Shown piece by piece: positions 26,232 to 36,071 of a DNA stretch of 64,000 bases. The notes beneath the pieces were generated by a model. The model was given only the letters and a program-made list of their open reading frames with translations. It did no database searches and had not been told where the DNA came from. The stretch is from Actinomyces mediterranea (GTDB lineage: Bacteria; Actinomycetota; Actinomycetes; Actinomycetales; Actinomycetaceae). Where the stretch lies: NCBI RefSeq assembly GCF_900155595.1, contig NZ_FTPB01000004.1, forward strand, positions 620,001 through 684,000, read 5' to 3'. The number at the start of each line of letters is the position of its first letter. Position 1 is the first letter of the stretch. The position numbers were made by a program, and so were the translations under genes.

Positions 26232-26794
26232 ATGAGAATGAGTCGGCGCGTAGCTGGGGTGGCATTGGTGATCGGCGCCATGGCGCTGGCCGCATGCTCG
26301 CCCTCCTCCCCGACTGCGCAATCCTCGCAGTCCGAGCAATCCGCCCCCTCGCCGCAATCAGGAGGAGCCGGGGCGACGCCCCGTCGGATGGGTGCGCTGC
26401 AATGGACGGGGTCCTGGCCGAGGCTCTTGATGCCATGGACGAGGGGAGGGCATTCATATCGGCACGCGACTCGGGCGACTCCGCATCCTCAGTCACCGCA
26501 TGGTCCTCTTTCGTCATCGCCTTCGCCTCCGAATACCGTAATGACATGGCATCGGCTGCGATGGATGATACGGCGACGGAGGCGCTGGACGCCCTCGACT
26601 CGTATACCGCTGCGCTCACGCTGCTGTCCAACCCCACGGTGAGCGAATTCGCCGACCCCGCGCAAGCCGAGGCGAATATCAAAATGGGGCGGGAACCGCA
26701 GCGCGATCCCGAATATGCGGCGGCAGTGGACGCGGTGAACTCTTCCCACATCACCTTATCGCAGTGCCTGCCGCACTGGCCGATCCTGTTCTGA
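26232..26794 (+). pseudogene. Lipoprotein gene interrupted by a frameshift
   Basis: An ATG at 26232 (or 26238) follows a strong GAGGAGGAG site and encodes a lipoprotein signal peptide with lipobox MALAAC, then a Ser/Gln-rich linker. At about 26360-26395 coding quality moves to another frame, which runs to 26794: GCAAMDGVLAEALDAMDEGR, SSFVIAFASEYRNDMASAAM, VDAVNSSHITLSQC. One base gained or lost in the GC-rich stretch there would give a single ~185-aa secreted helical lipoprotein. It may be true inactivation or a sequencing error; the downstream frame is still well conserved in character, so any mutation is recent. Confidence 0.65.
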
Positions 26795-26840
26795 TACCGC
26801 TGCAGCCTCGAGTCGGCGCCCGGCATCGGACCGCGCCCGG

Positions 26841-28562
26841 TCATGGGAAGGGGCGAGCCACCCAGGGGGCAGTGTTCGACCACCCATATCCGACGGTCAT
26901 GTGCTGAATGCGGGCGGGGCGCCCCATCCAATCCGTGTGAATAACCTGATCATTGCCGATATAGAGGGCGACGTGGGTAACGACTCCGTCGGTCTTGTAG
27001 AAGATGAGGTCCCCGCGTCGGCGCTCCGACAACGGCTTGTACATGAGTGCCGAGTGGTTGTACAACTCTCGCGACGTGCGATACGAGGGCAACCCATGTT
27101 TGACGACGGTAATCGGCTGCGGGTCGATGCCGCCCGCATACATCGCCTGCAGGACGAGGCCGGAGCAGTCGAATCCCAGATCGTAGGGGCCCGCCCCACC
27201 CCACGTGTAGGAGGAACCTACCTGGTTCCACGCATATCCGATCATCGCTTCGATGTGTTCTTCGCGCGAAGCACTGACGGAGATCGGCGTCGCCTGATAC
27301 TGGTCGACGTACCAGGAGTACCCGATTCCCAGGGCATTCCATGTGCGTTGATCGACAATCCCCGTCACGGGCAGACCCGCTCGGGATTGGAAATTGCGAA
27401 CCGCCCGCTGGAAGGTCGCATCGACGGATGCGAGGGTCCCCGAGTTCCAGATGCCGAGGCGCTGTTGGACAATGCGGACCTTGACGCCGTTCATCCCCCA
27501 TGTCAGTTGGTTGGTGTCCAACCCCAGCGGAGTGATCGACGAGGTCGGCTGCAGGTAGCCGGTGGGCGCCTGATAGTTGATCCATTCGCCATTGGCCTGG
27601 AACCTGTAGCGGGTCCCGCCGACGGTCTGGTCGGTGGTCGCCATGATGCCGGATTTCGTGTCGAAGTAGTACCACGCGGTTCCGACTCTGTGCCACGCGA
27701 ATATTTCGGCACCGGAGGAGGCGTAGAAGCGCCACCCGTCGAAGTGGTGGAACCACCCGGTCGCCATTGCGCCCGAATCAGCGAGGAAGTAGGTGGCTGC
27801 GCCCTGCGTCAAGAAACCGGTGCGCATGACGCCCGTCGCAGGATTCAGGTAATACCAGATGTCGCCGTCTAAAACCCAACCGGTCACCATCGCACCGCTG
27901 TTGGAAAAGAACCTCCACCCCTCGCCCGAGTGACCCCACCCCGTCACCATTGCGCCCGAATTGGTGAAGAAATACGATTCCCCACTGACCTTCACCAACC
28001 CGACGCCCATCACTCCCGTCGCAGGATCCAGGTAATACCAGGCACCGCCGTCTAAAACCCAACCGAGGTTCGCTTCGCCGGAGGGAGCGCAATGGAACCA
28101 TTTGCCGTCCTCGGCGAACCATCCCGTGCGCATGAACTCATCGGCGCCGAAGTAGTAGTAGTTGCCGTGAATGCGCGCCCACTGCGAGCGCAGGACGACG
28201 CCGTCATCGCCGCGCCACTTCCATTTGCCGTCAAACGCCTGCCACGAACCGGTGCCGCCGATATCGGCAAGAGTGACCAGCGTCGAATCGGCTGCGGAGC
28301 GTTTCTGCGACTGTAGAGCATCGGAGGAGTCGGCGCTGCTCGCATCCAGGTCTGTCTCCGGCGCACTGTGATGCTCAGCCGAGTCTGTGTCCTCTGCTGG
28401 GCTGAATTGCTGGTCGCTGCTGTCTGAACTCTGTCCTGAGACAGGTGTGTACGCGGCCTCGGTCTCGTCGGCATTCGCGGTCGCCGTCAGAGGAAGCATG
28501 AGGGCGAGCGCTACGCAGGCGCTCAGGGCTGTCCGGATCAGTGGCGCGCGCAGTGGCCGCAT
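26841..28562 (-). CDS. Secreted NlpC/P60 peptidoglycan hydrolase with cell-wall-binding repeats
   Basis: 573 aa with an N-terminal signal peptide (about 1-32, ending TATANA). A Ser/Asp-rich linker follows (to about 95), then a series of aromatic repeats of the choline/glucan-binding type (GWVLDGGAWYYLDPATGVM, GWFHHFDGWRFYASSGA) to about 340. Next comes a PG-binding helix bundle (GMNGVKVRIVQQRLG ... FQRAVRNFQSRAGL) at about 360-410. The NlpC/P60 domain runs from about 440 to the end, with catalytic Cys in FDCSGLVLQAMY and His in VTHVALYIG. It should cleave stem-peptide bonds in the wall. Confidence 0.9.
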   Translation of the reverse strand: MRPLRAPLIRTALSACVALALMLPLTATANADETEAAYTPVSGQSSDSSDQQFSPAEDTDSAEHHSAPETDLDASSADSSDALQSQKRSAADSTLVTLADIGGTGSWQAFDGKWKWRGDDGVVLRSQWARIHGNYYYFGADEFMRTGWFAEDGKWFHCAPSGEANLGWVLDGGAWYYLDPATGVMGVGLVKVSGESYFFTNSGAMVTGWGHSGEGWRFFSNSGAMVTGWVLDGDIWYYLNPATGVMRTGFLTQGAATYFLADSGAMATGWFHHFDGWRFYASSGAEIFAWHRVGTAWYYFDTKSGIMATTDQTVGGTRYRFQANGEWINYQAPTGYLQPTSSITPLGLDTNQLTWGMNGVKVRIVQQRLGIWNSGTLASVDATFQRAVRNFQSRAGLPVTGIVDQRTWNALGIGYSWYVDQYQATPISVSASREEHIEAMIGYAWNQVGSSYTWGGAGPYDLGFDCSGLVLQAMYAGGIDPQPITVVKHGLPSYRTSRELYNHSALMYKPLSERRRGDLIFYKTDGVVTHVALYIGNDQVIHTDWMGRPARIQHMTVGYGWSNTAPWVARPFP

Positions 28563-29044
28563 GTGTTCTCCCGCTTCGCTTCGGCCGATTGTTGAGGGTA
28601 CTCATTGTGCGAGGCACTTCCCCGGTCGTGGCACCCATCCTAGCCGTCAATCTGTGTTTGTGTTTATGCCTGCATGAACAAGCGGTGACGGCGCCATGCC
28701 CGAGAGCACGGCGCCGTGACGCATCGGGTTATGTCGAATCGATGATCTGCGATGCATTCCCTCTACAGGACCCACCAATGCGATGACAGCGAACAACAAC
28801 ACAGCGACTCGAAGGAGTGAGTGCCTGAACGAACGCGTAATAATATACGTGCCCACTCCTCAAAAAAAGAGAATCACCTTCATTATCGCACCACGAGCAT
28901 GTCGCACAACTTACTAGACGGATCTCGTAATCCTATGAGCTCCGTCTCGCATTAAGAAATGTCAAAAAATGACAGTACTACGCCAATAGCTCTCCGATGG
29001 ACGGCGACTGAACGGCCGTTATCACCTGTGACGAGTAGAAACGG
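28563..29044. other. Intergenic region
   Basis: 482 bp between two minus-strand genes. It contains an 8-bp inverted repeat (ACGGCGCC at 28688-28695 and GGCGCCGT at 28710-28717) in the presumed 5' leader of the NlpC/P60 gene, and an AT-rich part at about 28845-28985 suited to a promoter. I could not match it to a known riboswitch. A 69-codon frame at 28647-28856 has a hydrophobic stretch but is not convincing. Confidence 0.45.
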
Positions 29045-29821
29045 TCACATGTGGGGGACGGAGCGCATGACGCGGCGCACCACTGAGCGCGGCGCGATCT
29101 TCATCGCCGCCATCATCACTTTGTAGGTGGGCGTCGGCGTAACGAGGACCCGCCCGACGCGCACCGCATCGAGGGCCTCTGTGACGACCTCTTCGGGAGT
29201 GGACATCATCCAGTCGGGGGTGCCCGACATGTCGACGCCCGCGTTGTCGAAGAACGGTGTCTTCGTGGGCCCCGGACACACGCATGAGGCCGTGACACCG
29301 GTGCCGCGCAGCTCTTCGGACAGCCCCTCCGTGAAAGCAACGATCCACGCCTTGTGCGCGGAATAGGTGCCTGCACCCGTGCGCGACGCGACGGAGGCGA
29401 CGTTGAGGATCGCGCCGCGACCGCGGGCGCGCATCGATCGGATGGCGTGGTGGCTGAGGACCATGACGGCGCGGACCATGACGTCGAGCGCGCCCAGTTC
29501 ACGGTCGAGGTCATCGTCGGCGAATGCCCTGCCCAGACCGAATCCCGCATTGTTGACGAGCAATCCGACAGGTGCAGGACCGCCGGGTGCTCCCGATTCA
29601 TCGAGACGGGCGGTGACGAAGGCGAGCTCATCCGGATTCGTGAGGTCGGCGACAATGACCTCCGCATTGACGCCCGCAACATTGCGCAGACGCATCGCAA
29701 GGTCGTCGAGGAGAGGCTTGCGCCGAGCGACGAGGACGAGGTCGTGTCCGGCGACTGCCAGTTGCCAACAGAATTCTTCGCCGAGCCCTGAGGTGGCGCC
29801 TGTAACGAGTGCTGTTCCCAC
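29045..29821 (-). CDS. Short-chain dehydrogenase/reductase
   Basis: 258 aa, GTG start. The N-terminal cofactor loop is VTGATSGLGEEF (TGxxxGxG). The acid plus basic pattern after strand 2 (LVARRK) favours NADP(H). NNAGFG is followed by the catalytic Ser in LNVASVAS and by Tyr-Lys in YSAHK. Substrate unknown. It is divergent from the large membrane protein with 83 bp between starts. Confidence 0.88.
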   Translation of the reverse strand: MGTALVTGATSGLGEEFCWQLAVAGHDLVLVARRKPLLDDLAMRLRNVAGVNAEVIVADLTNPDELAFVTARLDESGAPGGPAPVGLLVNNAGFGLGRAFADDDLDRELGALDVMVRAVMVLSHHAIRSMRARGRGAILNVASVASRTGAGTYSAHKAWIVAFTEGLSEELRGTGVTASCVCPGPTKTPFFDNAGVDMSGTPDWMMSTPEEVVTEALDAVRVGRVLVTPTPTYKVMMAAMKIAPRSVVRRVMRSVPHM

Positions 29822-29904
29822 ACGATGATCGTAGTACGACTCTGTTCATCATTGCCGGTTCATGTTTATTATCCTCACAAGCACTGTCGTTGACGAGGGG
29901 CATC

Positions 29905-32520
29905 ATGAACGATCCATATGGCGATCCGCAGGTCCAGGGCCGAACGGGCGACGAGGGCGGGCAACTGTCGACCTCGTCGGCTCCTGACACTGAAGCCGAT
30001 CACGTATCCCTGGACACTCTGAGCGAGCAGATCACTCGCCTGTCCCGCGAGATCACCCAGCTCACCGTCGCACTGCAGCAGGCGCGGGTCGTCGCACCGC
30101 CGACGACTCAATCCGCTCCGGTCCGCCCGGTGCAAGCGCCGAACCGGCAAACCGCAGTCCAGGCTGCGGCGCCGCAGTTCCGCGTCAGCGCAACGACCCC
30201 CGTGAATCCCTTCGCCAGATCGGCGGATCAGCGCTTCGCGCCCTCGGCGATGCCACCGGCCCAGTCTCCGCCTCCCATTCAGGCGGCCCCTCCAAGTGCG
30301 GCTCCCGCGTCGCAAGTCCCCCGGCCGCACACACCTCACGCTCCGGCCGCCCAGCAACAGTTCACGCAGCAGCAGGAGGTGCGTCCACAGCGGCGCATCG
30401 GCGAACAAGCACTCGGGCAGTACGCCCTGTCCGGCGCCGCCGCCCTCCTCATCTTCCTCGCAGCGGGCAGCCTCATCGCCCTCCTGTGGAACACGATCCC
30501 CGATGTCGCCAAAGTCGGCGCAGTCGGCGCACTCGCCCTCGTCCTGACCGGCATCGGCACCCGGCTCGGCATTCGTTCGCACTCCCGCGGAGCACAGGGC
30601 GCGCCGACGGGCGTCCCCGCAGCGACCCTCATGGGAACCGGCGGCGGCCTCGGCTTCGTCGCCGTCGTCGGGGCGGTCATTCTCGGGGGCATCGTCTCCC
30701 CCCTCACCGCACTGTCCCTGCTGTGCCTGTGGGGGATTGTCCTCGTCATCCTCGGAGCGCGGACCCGATTGCCGATGACGTGGGTGATCGCCGCAATCGG
30801 CGGCATCACGACTGTGGGTGTCACCGCCACATATTCCGCGCAGGTCCCCGATCAGGCGTTCATGGGGCTCGTCGCGATCCTCGCCTATGTCATCGCCCTG
30901 TCGGCGGTCACCGCCGTCGTCGCCCCCACATGCACGAGCGACGCCTCCCGCCCGTGGTATCTCATGACGAGCCTCGTCGTCGGCGTCGCCGCGCTGGCAG
31001 CCGCCCGAACGGACCTCGCCGCGACTACCACCGACCTCGGCGCCGCCATCGTCTCGGCATGCCTCGGGCTGGTCGTCCTCGCCCAATACGTGCTCGTTAT
31101 CCGAAGCGTCCGCCCCGATGCCCGCGGCTCGGACAACTGGGCGTTCGGGTGGCTCGGGACCCCCGTCATTGCGATGCTCGCCGCATTCAAGAGCCTCGAC
31201 GCGACCACCCTCGTCTCGAATTCAGCGCCGCCATGGGGCGGAGTCGTGTTCGCGGCCGGTACCGGCGTGTGCGCCCTCGCCGTCGCATTCATCCCCCTCC
31301 ACGCGCGGGTCCGCATTTGGGCGGGATACTGCCTCTTTGCTTCCGCTTTCATCGCCATCCTCCTGACGAGCGACCTTTCGATGATGAACGCCATCGTCCT
31401 CGTCGTCGTCCTCATCATGACGGCGGTTCCTACGGTGCGCTCCGCCTATGGGGCGCACGCCGTGCTCGTCCCGCTCGCCTTCCCCGTGATCATGTTCCGC
31501 TACATGGACTATTCGTGGACGGCTGTTGCAGTTTTCGCCCTGCTCTTCGTGGCCGTACTCGCAGCCGCCGTCATTATCGACGAGTATGCCCTGCGCACTG
31601 CACCCGCACAGCAGGCCCCGCTCGGCGCCGCTCAAGCGCCCACCGGCACTCCCCCGGCTACGCCCCCCGAACCCGGGATCGCCCCGCCGCGCGGCTCCTC
31701 ACGCGCAGCAGCGTGGGTGTGGGGAATCGTCGCCGTCCTCGGCGCTTGCGAACTCGTCCCCGACATCGTGCGCCTCATCAGCGCCGACGCCCGGTCGTGG
31801 GCCGAGTGGGTGACGTACGCGATCATCCTCATCGGCACGGGAGTGCTCATTGTGGCGGGTTTGCCGACGCACAGACTCACCCCATTCGGCCTCGTCACCG
31901 GACGCGGCTTGTTCACCCGCCCTGAGCCGGCTAAGGCAGCCGAGCCGGGCAAGACCGTGTTCGTCGCGCCGCTCCTGGTCGCGATCTTCTCCCTGCTCAT
32001 AATGGTGACGACCACGGCCGTATTCTCCGCATCCGATGCGCAGGTCGCATCGTCGCAGTGGCTGCGCGCCTTCCTCATGGCTCCCATCATCATGGGACTG
32101 GGCCTCGCCCTCGTGTGGATGATGATGCCGACGATCCGCACCACCATCGTGGGAGTGTCCACCGGACTCGTCATCACGATCAGCGTCGCCTGCGTCATCG
32201 GCCTGTTCTCACTCACCGACGTGTACTCGATGCCGCTCAATATCGGCCTCATCCTCGCCGGAGCGGCGTGCATCGTCGTCGGATTCAGCCTGCGCGCGAA
32301 GTTCTTGCGCCTGTACGGCCTCATCCTCGTCATCGCGATGGTCCTCAAGTTCGCCCTCGTCGACATGTCGGGGCAGAACTCCATCATCCGCATCGTCTCA
32401 CTGCTCATCGCCGGAGTCATCTGCTTCGCCCTCTCCGTCGCCTACTCGCGATTCTCCGCGCAACTCGACGAGGACGCCCACGATGCTCCCCAGGACACTC
32501 ATCATGCTCCAGTAGGCTGA
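29905..32520 (+). CDS. Large polytopic membrane protein (DUF2339-like)
   Basis: About 871 aa from the ATG at 29905 (GAGGGG upstream). The N-terminal ~170 residues are cytoplasmic: a short coiled coil (LSEQITRLSREITQLTVALQQ) and a Pro/Ala/Gln-rich linker. It then has 20 or more hydrophobic helices to the end, beginning LGQYALSGAAALLIFLAAGS. The arrangement (N-terminal coiled coil, proline-rich linker, long run of membrane helices) resembles DUF2339-type proteins. No catalytic or transport motif seen. Its C-terminus is 5 bp from xth. Confidence 0.65.
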   Translation: MNDPYGDPQVQGRTGDEGGQLSTSSAPDTEADHVSLDTLSEQITRLSREITQLTVALQQARVVAPPTTQSAPVRPVQAPNRQTAVQAAAPQFRVSATTPVNPFARSADQRFAPSAMPPAQSPPPIQAAPPSAAPASQVPRPHTPHAPAAQQQFTQQQEVRPQRRIGEQALGQYALSGAAALLIFLAAGSLIALLWNTIPDVAKVGAVGALALVLTGIGTRLGIRSHSRGAQGAPTGVPAATLMGTGGGLGFVAVVGAVILGGIVSPLTALSLLCLWGIVLVILGARTRLPMTWVIAAIGGITTVGVTATYSAQVPDQAFMGLVAILAYVIALSAVTAVVAPTCTSDASRPWYLMTSLVVGVAALAAARTDLAATTTDLGAAIVSACLGLVVLAQYVLVIRSVRPDARGSDNWAFGWLGTPVIAMLAAFKSLDATTLVSNSAPPWGGVVFAAGTGVCALAVAFIPLHARVRIWAGYCLFASAFIAILLTSDLSMMNAIVLVVVLIMTAVPTVRSAYGAHAVLVPLAFPVIMFRYMDYSWTAVAVFALLFVAVLAAAVIIDEYALRTAPAQQAPLGAAQAPTGTPPATPPEPGIAPPRGSSRAAAWVWGIVAVLGACELVPDIVRLISADARSWAEWVTYAIILIGTGVLIVAGLPTHRLTPFGLVTGRGLFTRPEPAKAAEPGKTVFVAPLLVAIFSLLIMVTTTAVFSASDAQVASSQWLRAFLMAPIIMGLGLALVWMMMPTIRTTIVGVSTGLVITISVACVIGLFSLTDVYSMPLNIGLILAGAACIVVGFSLRAKFLRLYGLILVIAMVLKFALVDMSGQNSIIRIVSLLIAGVICFALSVAYSRFSAQLDEDAHDAPQDTHHAPVG

Positions 32521-32525
32521 CCGGC

Positions 32526-33314
32526 ATGAGACTCGCGACTTGGAACGTCAACTCCATCCGCACCCGCGTCGACCGCGTCATCGCATTCCTCGAGCGCTCC
32601 GGCACGGATGTCCTGGCGATGCAGGAGATCAAGTGCCGACCCGACCAATTCCCCGTCGATGCCTTCGCGCACGCGGGGTACGAGGTCGCGGCCTGGGGGC
32701 TCAACCAGTGGAACGGCGTCGCGGTGGCCTCCCGCCTGCCGATCACATCCGTCGTGGATCATTTCCCGAGCCAACCCGGCTTCGGCGATCCCGTAGTCGT
32801 TGAGGCGCGCGCCCTCGGAATCACCGTCGAGGCTGGGGATGCGCCGCTGACCGTGTGGAGCCTGTACATCCCCAACGGCAGGGAGCTCGACCACCCGCAC
32901 TATGCGTACAAGCTCGAATGGCTCGACGCCCTGCGCCGCGACGCCGCAGGATGGCTCGCCGATGATCCGGGTGCGAGGATCGCCCTCGTCGGAGACTGGA
33001 ATGTCGCGCCCCTCGACGAGGACGTGTGGGACATGGCTGCCTTCGAGGGCGCCACGCACGTATCCGATGCGGAGCGCCGAGCGTTCTTCGCATTCGAATC
33101 CGACGGCTGGCGGGAAGTGACCCGAGGACGTGCGGACAACTACACGTACTGGGACTACCAGAAGCTGCGTTTCCCCAGGAACGAGGGGATGCGCATCGAC
33201 TTCGTCTACGCCTCCCCCGCCCTCGCCGCATCGGTGACGGGCGCGAGCATCGACCGCGATGAGCGCAAGGGGAAGGGCGCCTCCGACCACGTCCCCGTCA
33301 TCGTCGACGTATAG
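32526..33314 (+). CDS. xth: Exodeoxyribonuclease III
   Basis: 262 aa. Endonuclease/exonuclease/phosphatase fold with the AP-endonuclease motifs LATWNVNSIRTR, AMQEIKC (metal Glu), LYIPNGRELDHPHYAYKLEW, LVGDWNVAP (Asp/Asn), GMRIDFVYASP and SDHVPVIVDV (catalytic His). It acts in base-excision repair. It probably forms an operon with the membrane protein before it and the serine hydrolase 10 bp after it. Confidence 0.93.
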   Translation: MRLATWNVNSIRTRVDRVIAFLERSGTDVLAMQEIKCRPDQFPVDAFAHAGYEVAAWGLNQWNGVAVASRLPITSVVDHFPSQPGFGDPVVVEARALGITVEAGDAPLTVWSLYIPNGRELDHPHYAYKLEWLDALRRDAAGWLADDPGARIALVGDWNVAPLDEDVWDMAAFEGATHVSDAERRAFFAFESDGWREVTRGRADNYTYWDYQKLRFPRNEGMRIDFVYASPALAASVTGASIDRDERKGKGASDHVPVIVDV

Positions 33315-33324
33315 GCTGGTGCGC

Positions 33325-34146
33325 ATGCAGCGACGAGGAGCCCCCACAACCCTGCCGGTTGATATTCCCTTCGACTATTCCCTGGCGGTGCTGCGCGGCG
33401 ATGACGTGATCCTCAGTATCGGGAATACCCGGCTGGTGCGCCCCTTGGCGTCAGTGACGAAAGTGTGCGCCGCATGGGCGACGCTCATCGGAGTCGATCG
33501 CTCCATGCTCCGCCTCGATGACTCCGCGGGTCCACCCGGGTCGACCATCCGCCACCTCCTCGCGCATGCCTCCGGTCTTCCCGCCGACTCGCGCGAGCCG
33601 CTATTCGCCCCAGGCAAGCGCCGTGTCTACTCCAATGCGGCCTTCGACGTCCTCGGCGACGCAGTCGAGCAGGCGACAGGGACCCCGATCGGACGGTGGA
33701 TCGACGAGACCCTTTTCGAGCCGCTCGGCATGTCGAGCGCCCTCGTCCCCGCCTCCCCCGCGCATTCGGGCGAGGCGAGCATCGAGGATCTGATCGTCCT
33801 CGCGAACGAACTCCTGCATCCGGCGCTCCTGACCCCCGGCCTTGCCGTAGAGGCGGCAACCATTCAATTCCCAGAGCTCGCGGGAGTCGTGCCCGGATAC
33901 GGGCGCCATACGCCCTGCCCGTGGGGGCTCGGCGTGGAGGTCAAGGGCGGCAAGTCCCCGCATTGGACCGGGGTCGGCGCAGACCCGGCAACTTTCGGGC
34001 ACTTCGGGGTGTCCGGATCCTTCATCTGGGTGGACCGCGTCAATAATGCCGCGGCCGTGTTCCTCGGAGCCGAACCCTTCGGACCGTGGCACAAGGAGAA
34101 CTGGTCGCCCCTCAACGACTATCTCCTCGCCCTCGCCCGCAGCTGA
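33325..34146 (+). CDS. Serine beta-lactamase-like hydrolase
   Basis: 273 aa from the ATG at 33325; the frame upstream of it overlaps xth. Class C/DD-peptidase-like motifs: SVTK (SxxK nucleophile), YSN (YxN) and HFG near the C-terminus (HxG in place of KTG), with LLAHASGLP typical of this esterase-like clan. No signal peptide, so probably a cytoplasmic esterase or amidase rather than a resistance enzyme. Confidence 0.85.
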   Translation: MQRRGAPTTLPVDIPFDYSLAVLRGDDVILSIGNTRLVRPLASVTKVCAAWATLIGVDRSMLRLDDSAGPPGSTIRHLLAHASGLPADSREPLFAPGKRRVYSNAAFDVLGDAVEQATGTPIGRWIDETLFEPLGMSSALVPASPAHSGEASIEDLIVLANELLHPALLTPGLAVEAATIQFPELAGVVPGYGRHTPCPWGLGVEVKGGKSPHWTGVGADPATFGHFGVSGSFIWVDRVNNAAAVFLGAEPFGPWHKENWSPLNDYLLALARS

Positions 34147-34357
34147 GCCCGTCGGCGCCCGTGCACGGATTCTGCTCCCCGGGGGCTGCCGTCTCGCACA
34201 GGCGCGCGGCTGCCGCGCCCCGCGAAAACCCCGGCGCCGGGGCACGATGAGTCGGCGGCGCATAGTCGATCCGCAATGCGTCCAGTCGCCCCCATGGCCC
34301 CCATCCGCTTTAGAATCTCCACAGGACCACGCGGTCGCTACGACGAAAGGCATGCGC

Positions 34358-34810
34358 ATGAGTGTTGAGATCATCACCGAGTCCTCCGATGAACTCGTCG
34401 AGGCGATGGAGCGCCTCATCCCGCAACTGTCGCGCTCGGCACGGCCCTTGGATGCTGCCGGCTGCGAGCGCTTCGTCGCCCAGCCCGGCGTCCGCCTCTT
34501 CGTGTTCCGCTCCGACGAGGCCGACTCCGATGGGACTCGCCCGATCCTCGGCATGCTCTCCCTGGCGACATTCGAAATCCCGACGGGGGTGCGCGCATGG
34601 GTGGAGGACGTCGTCGTCGATTCCGAAGCGCGCGGCCAGGGCGCGGGCCAAGCCCTCGTGCAGGCGGCACTCGACCATGCGAAGGCGATCGGCGCGCGCA
34701 CCGTGGACCTGACGAGTCGGCCGACGCGCGAGGCCGCGAACCGCCTCTATCGTCGCAGTGGATTCGAGCTGCGCGAGACGAACGTCTACCGGGTGACGCT
34801 CGACAAGTAG
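34358..34810 (+). CDS. GNAT-family acetyltransferase
   Basis: 150 aa from the ATG at 34358, eight bases after GAAAGG (an alternative ATG at 34352 sits too close to it). The acetyl-CoA loop is VVVDSEARGQGAGQALVQAAL, followed by LTSRPTREAANRLYRRSGFE, the usual C-terminal GNAT signature. Target unknown. Convergent with galK with only 5 bp between stops. Confidence 0.88.
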   Translation: MSVEIITESSDELVEAMERLIPQLSRSARPLDAAGCERFVAQPGVRLFVFRSDEADSDGTRPILGMLSLATFEIPTGVRAWVEDVVVDSEARGQGAGQALVQAALDHAKAIGARTVDLTSRPTREAANRLYRRSGFELRETNVYRVTLDK

Positions 34811-34815
34811 GAGAC

Positions 34816-36060
34816 TCAGTCCTCCCTGCGCGCAGGGCCACCCGGAATGGCGGTGAGGAAGTGCGGCTCATTGAAACCGGCCTGCGCGAATGCGCGAGCG
34901 ATCGCGGCGCCGACTTCTTCGCCCCTCCCTTCGTTGATGAGAGCGATCGCGCTTCCGCCGAATCCTCCGCCGGTCATACGAGCGCCGTAGGCGCCGTTCG
35001 CGCGCGCCACGTCGACCGCGAGATCAAGTTCGGGACACGACACCTCGTAGTCGTCGCGCAAAGAATCATGCGAGTCGTTCATCAGTGCTCCGGCGGTCGC
35101 CAGGCGCGCCCCCTCAAGGCGACCCGCCTTGAGCAGTTCGATGAACGCCCTCGTCCGGGCGATTTCTGAGACGACGTGGCGCACCCGCATGACCTCGCGC
35201 GGCTCCGACACCACCGACAGCGCCGCCTCCACGTCCTCGACGTCGACGAGCAGGTCGACGCCGATCGCACGTGCCGCCGCTTCGCAATCCGCACGACGCG
35301 ATGCGTATTGCCCGTCGTTGAGCGTGTGGGGAGCGCGCGTGTCGATGACGAGAAGCTGCAGGCCGCTGCAGCTCATATTGAAGGGGATCTGTTCGATCGA
35401 CATGTCGCGGCAATCGAGGGCGAGTGCATGCCCTTCGAGGCAGCGCAGCGACGCCGTCTGGTCGAGTCCACCGGTATTGGCGCCGGCGATGGTGTTCTCA
35501 GCGGCGCGGCAGGCGTCAACGAGGATGATTCGCCCCGCATCGTTCGGGGCATCATTCGATCCCGCGAGGCCGAGCCCTTCGAGGTCGTCAATGGCGACTG
35601 CCATCGCGCATTCGAGTGCGGCGGAGGAGGAGAGACCGCCGCCCTGGGGGACGCAGGACCACAGGGCCGCGTCGAAACCGTGAAGGGAGTCGTCCCCCGC
35701 CTGTTCCAGCGCCCAGGCCACTCCGGCCAGATACGCCGCCCAGCCGCGCACCTCGCCCTCAGTGCCGCGAGGCCCGATCGTATCGAGGTCGAGGATGTCG
35801 ACGCGATCGCGGGTCTGCAACGAGACGAGGCGGATGAGGCGGTCGGTGCGGGGGCTGACCGCGAGATAAGCGCGATGCGGCAATGCGATGGGCAGGCAGG
35901 GACCGCCGTTGTAGTCGACGTGCTCCCCGATGACATTGACCCTGCCCGGAGCGGACCACACGCCGTGGGGCTCATAGGCGAAGACCTCGGTGAACAGGCT
36001 GCGCGCCCGGGCGGAGCCCTCCTCAGGGGTGACTGCAAGATTCCAGATGATATCGGTCAT
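34816..36060 (-). CDS. galK: Galactokinase
   Basis: 414 aa from the ATG at 36060. GHMP kinase motifs in order: GRVNVIGEHVDYNGG (substrate-binding signature of galactokinase), QGGGLSSSAALECA (ATP loop) and GARMTGGGFGGSAIAL (motif 3); ANTGGLDQTASL carries the catalytic Asp. It phosphorylates galactose at C1 for the Leloir pathway. It starts 11 bp after araA in the same direction, so it is the third gene of an araD-araA-galK operon and should answer to the arabinose regulator. No galT/galE in the window. Confidence 0.92.
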   Translation of the reverse strand: MTDIIWNLAVTPEEGSARARSLFTEVFAYEPHGVWSAPGRVNVIGEHVDYNGGPCLPIALPHRAYLAVSPRTDRLIRLVSLQTRDRVDILDLDTIGPRGTEGEVRGWAAYLAGVAWALEQAGDDSLHGFDAALWSCVPQGGGLSSSAALECAMAVAIDDLEGLGLAGSNDAPNDAGRIILVDACRAAENTIAGANTGGLDQTASLRCLEGHALALDCRDMSIEQIPFNMSCSGLQLLVIDTRAPHTLNDGQYASRRADCEAAARAIGVDLLVDVEDVEAALSVVSEPREVMRVRHVVSEIARTRAFIELLKAGRLEGARLATAGALMNDSHDSLRDDYEVSCPELDLAVDVARANGAYGARMTGGGFGGSAIALINEGRGEEVGAAIARAFAQAGFNEPHFLTAIPGGPARRED

Positions 36061-36071
36061 GGTGTCGAGCC

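Noticed and set aside
28600-28800. Possible riboswitch upstream of the NlpC/P60 gene
   Set aside because: c-di-AMP (ydaO) riboswitches are common before such genes, but I could not find the conserved core here, only a simple 8-bp hairpin.
28647-28856. 69-codon minus-strand frame with a hydrophobic stretch
   Set aside because: Weak coding character and no ribosome-binding site; it lies in the probable 5' leader of the NlpC/P60 gene.
29875-31086. 403-codon minus-strand frame inside the polytopic membrane protein gene
   Set aside because: Gly/Asp-rich antisense translation; the plus strand gives regular membrane helices.
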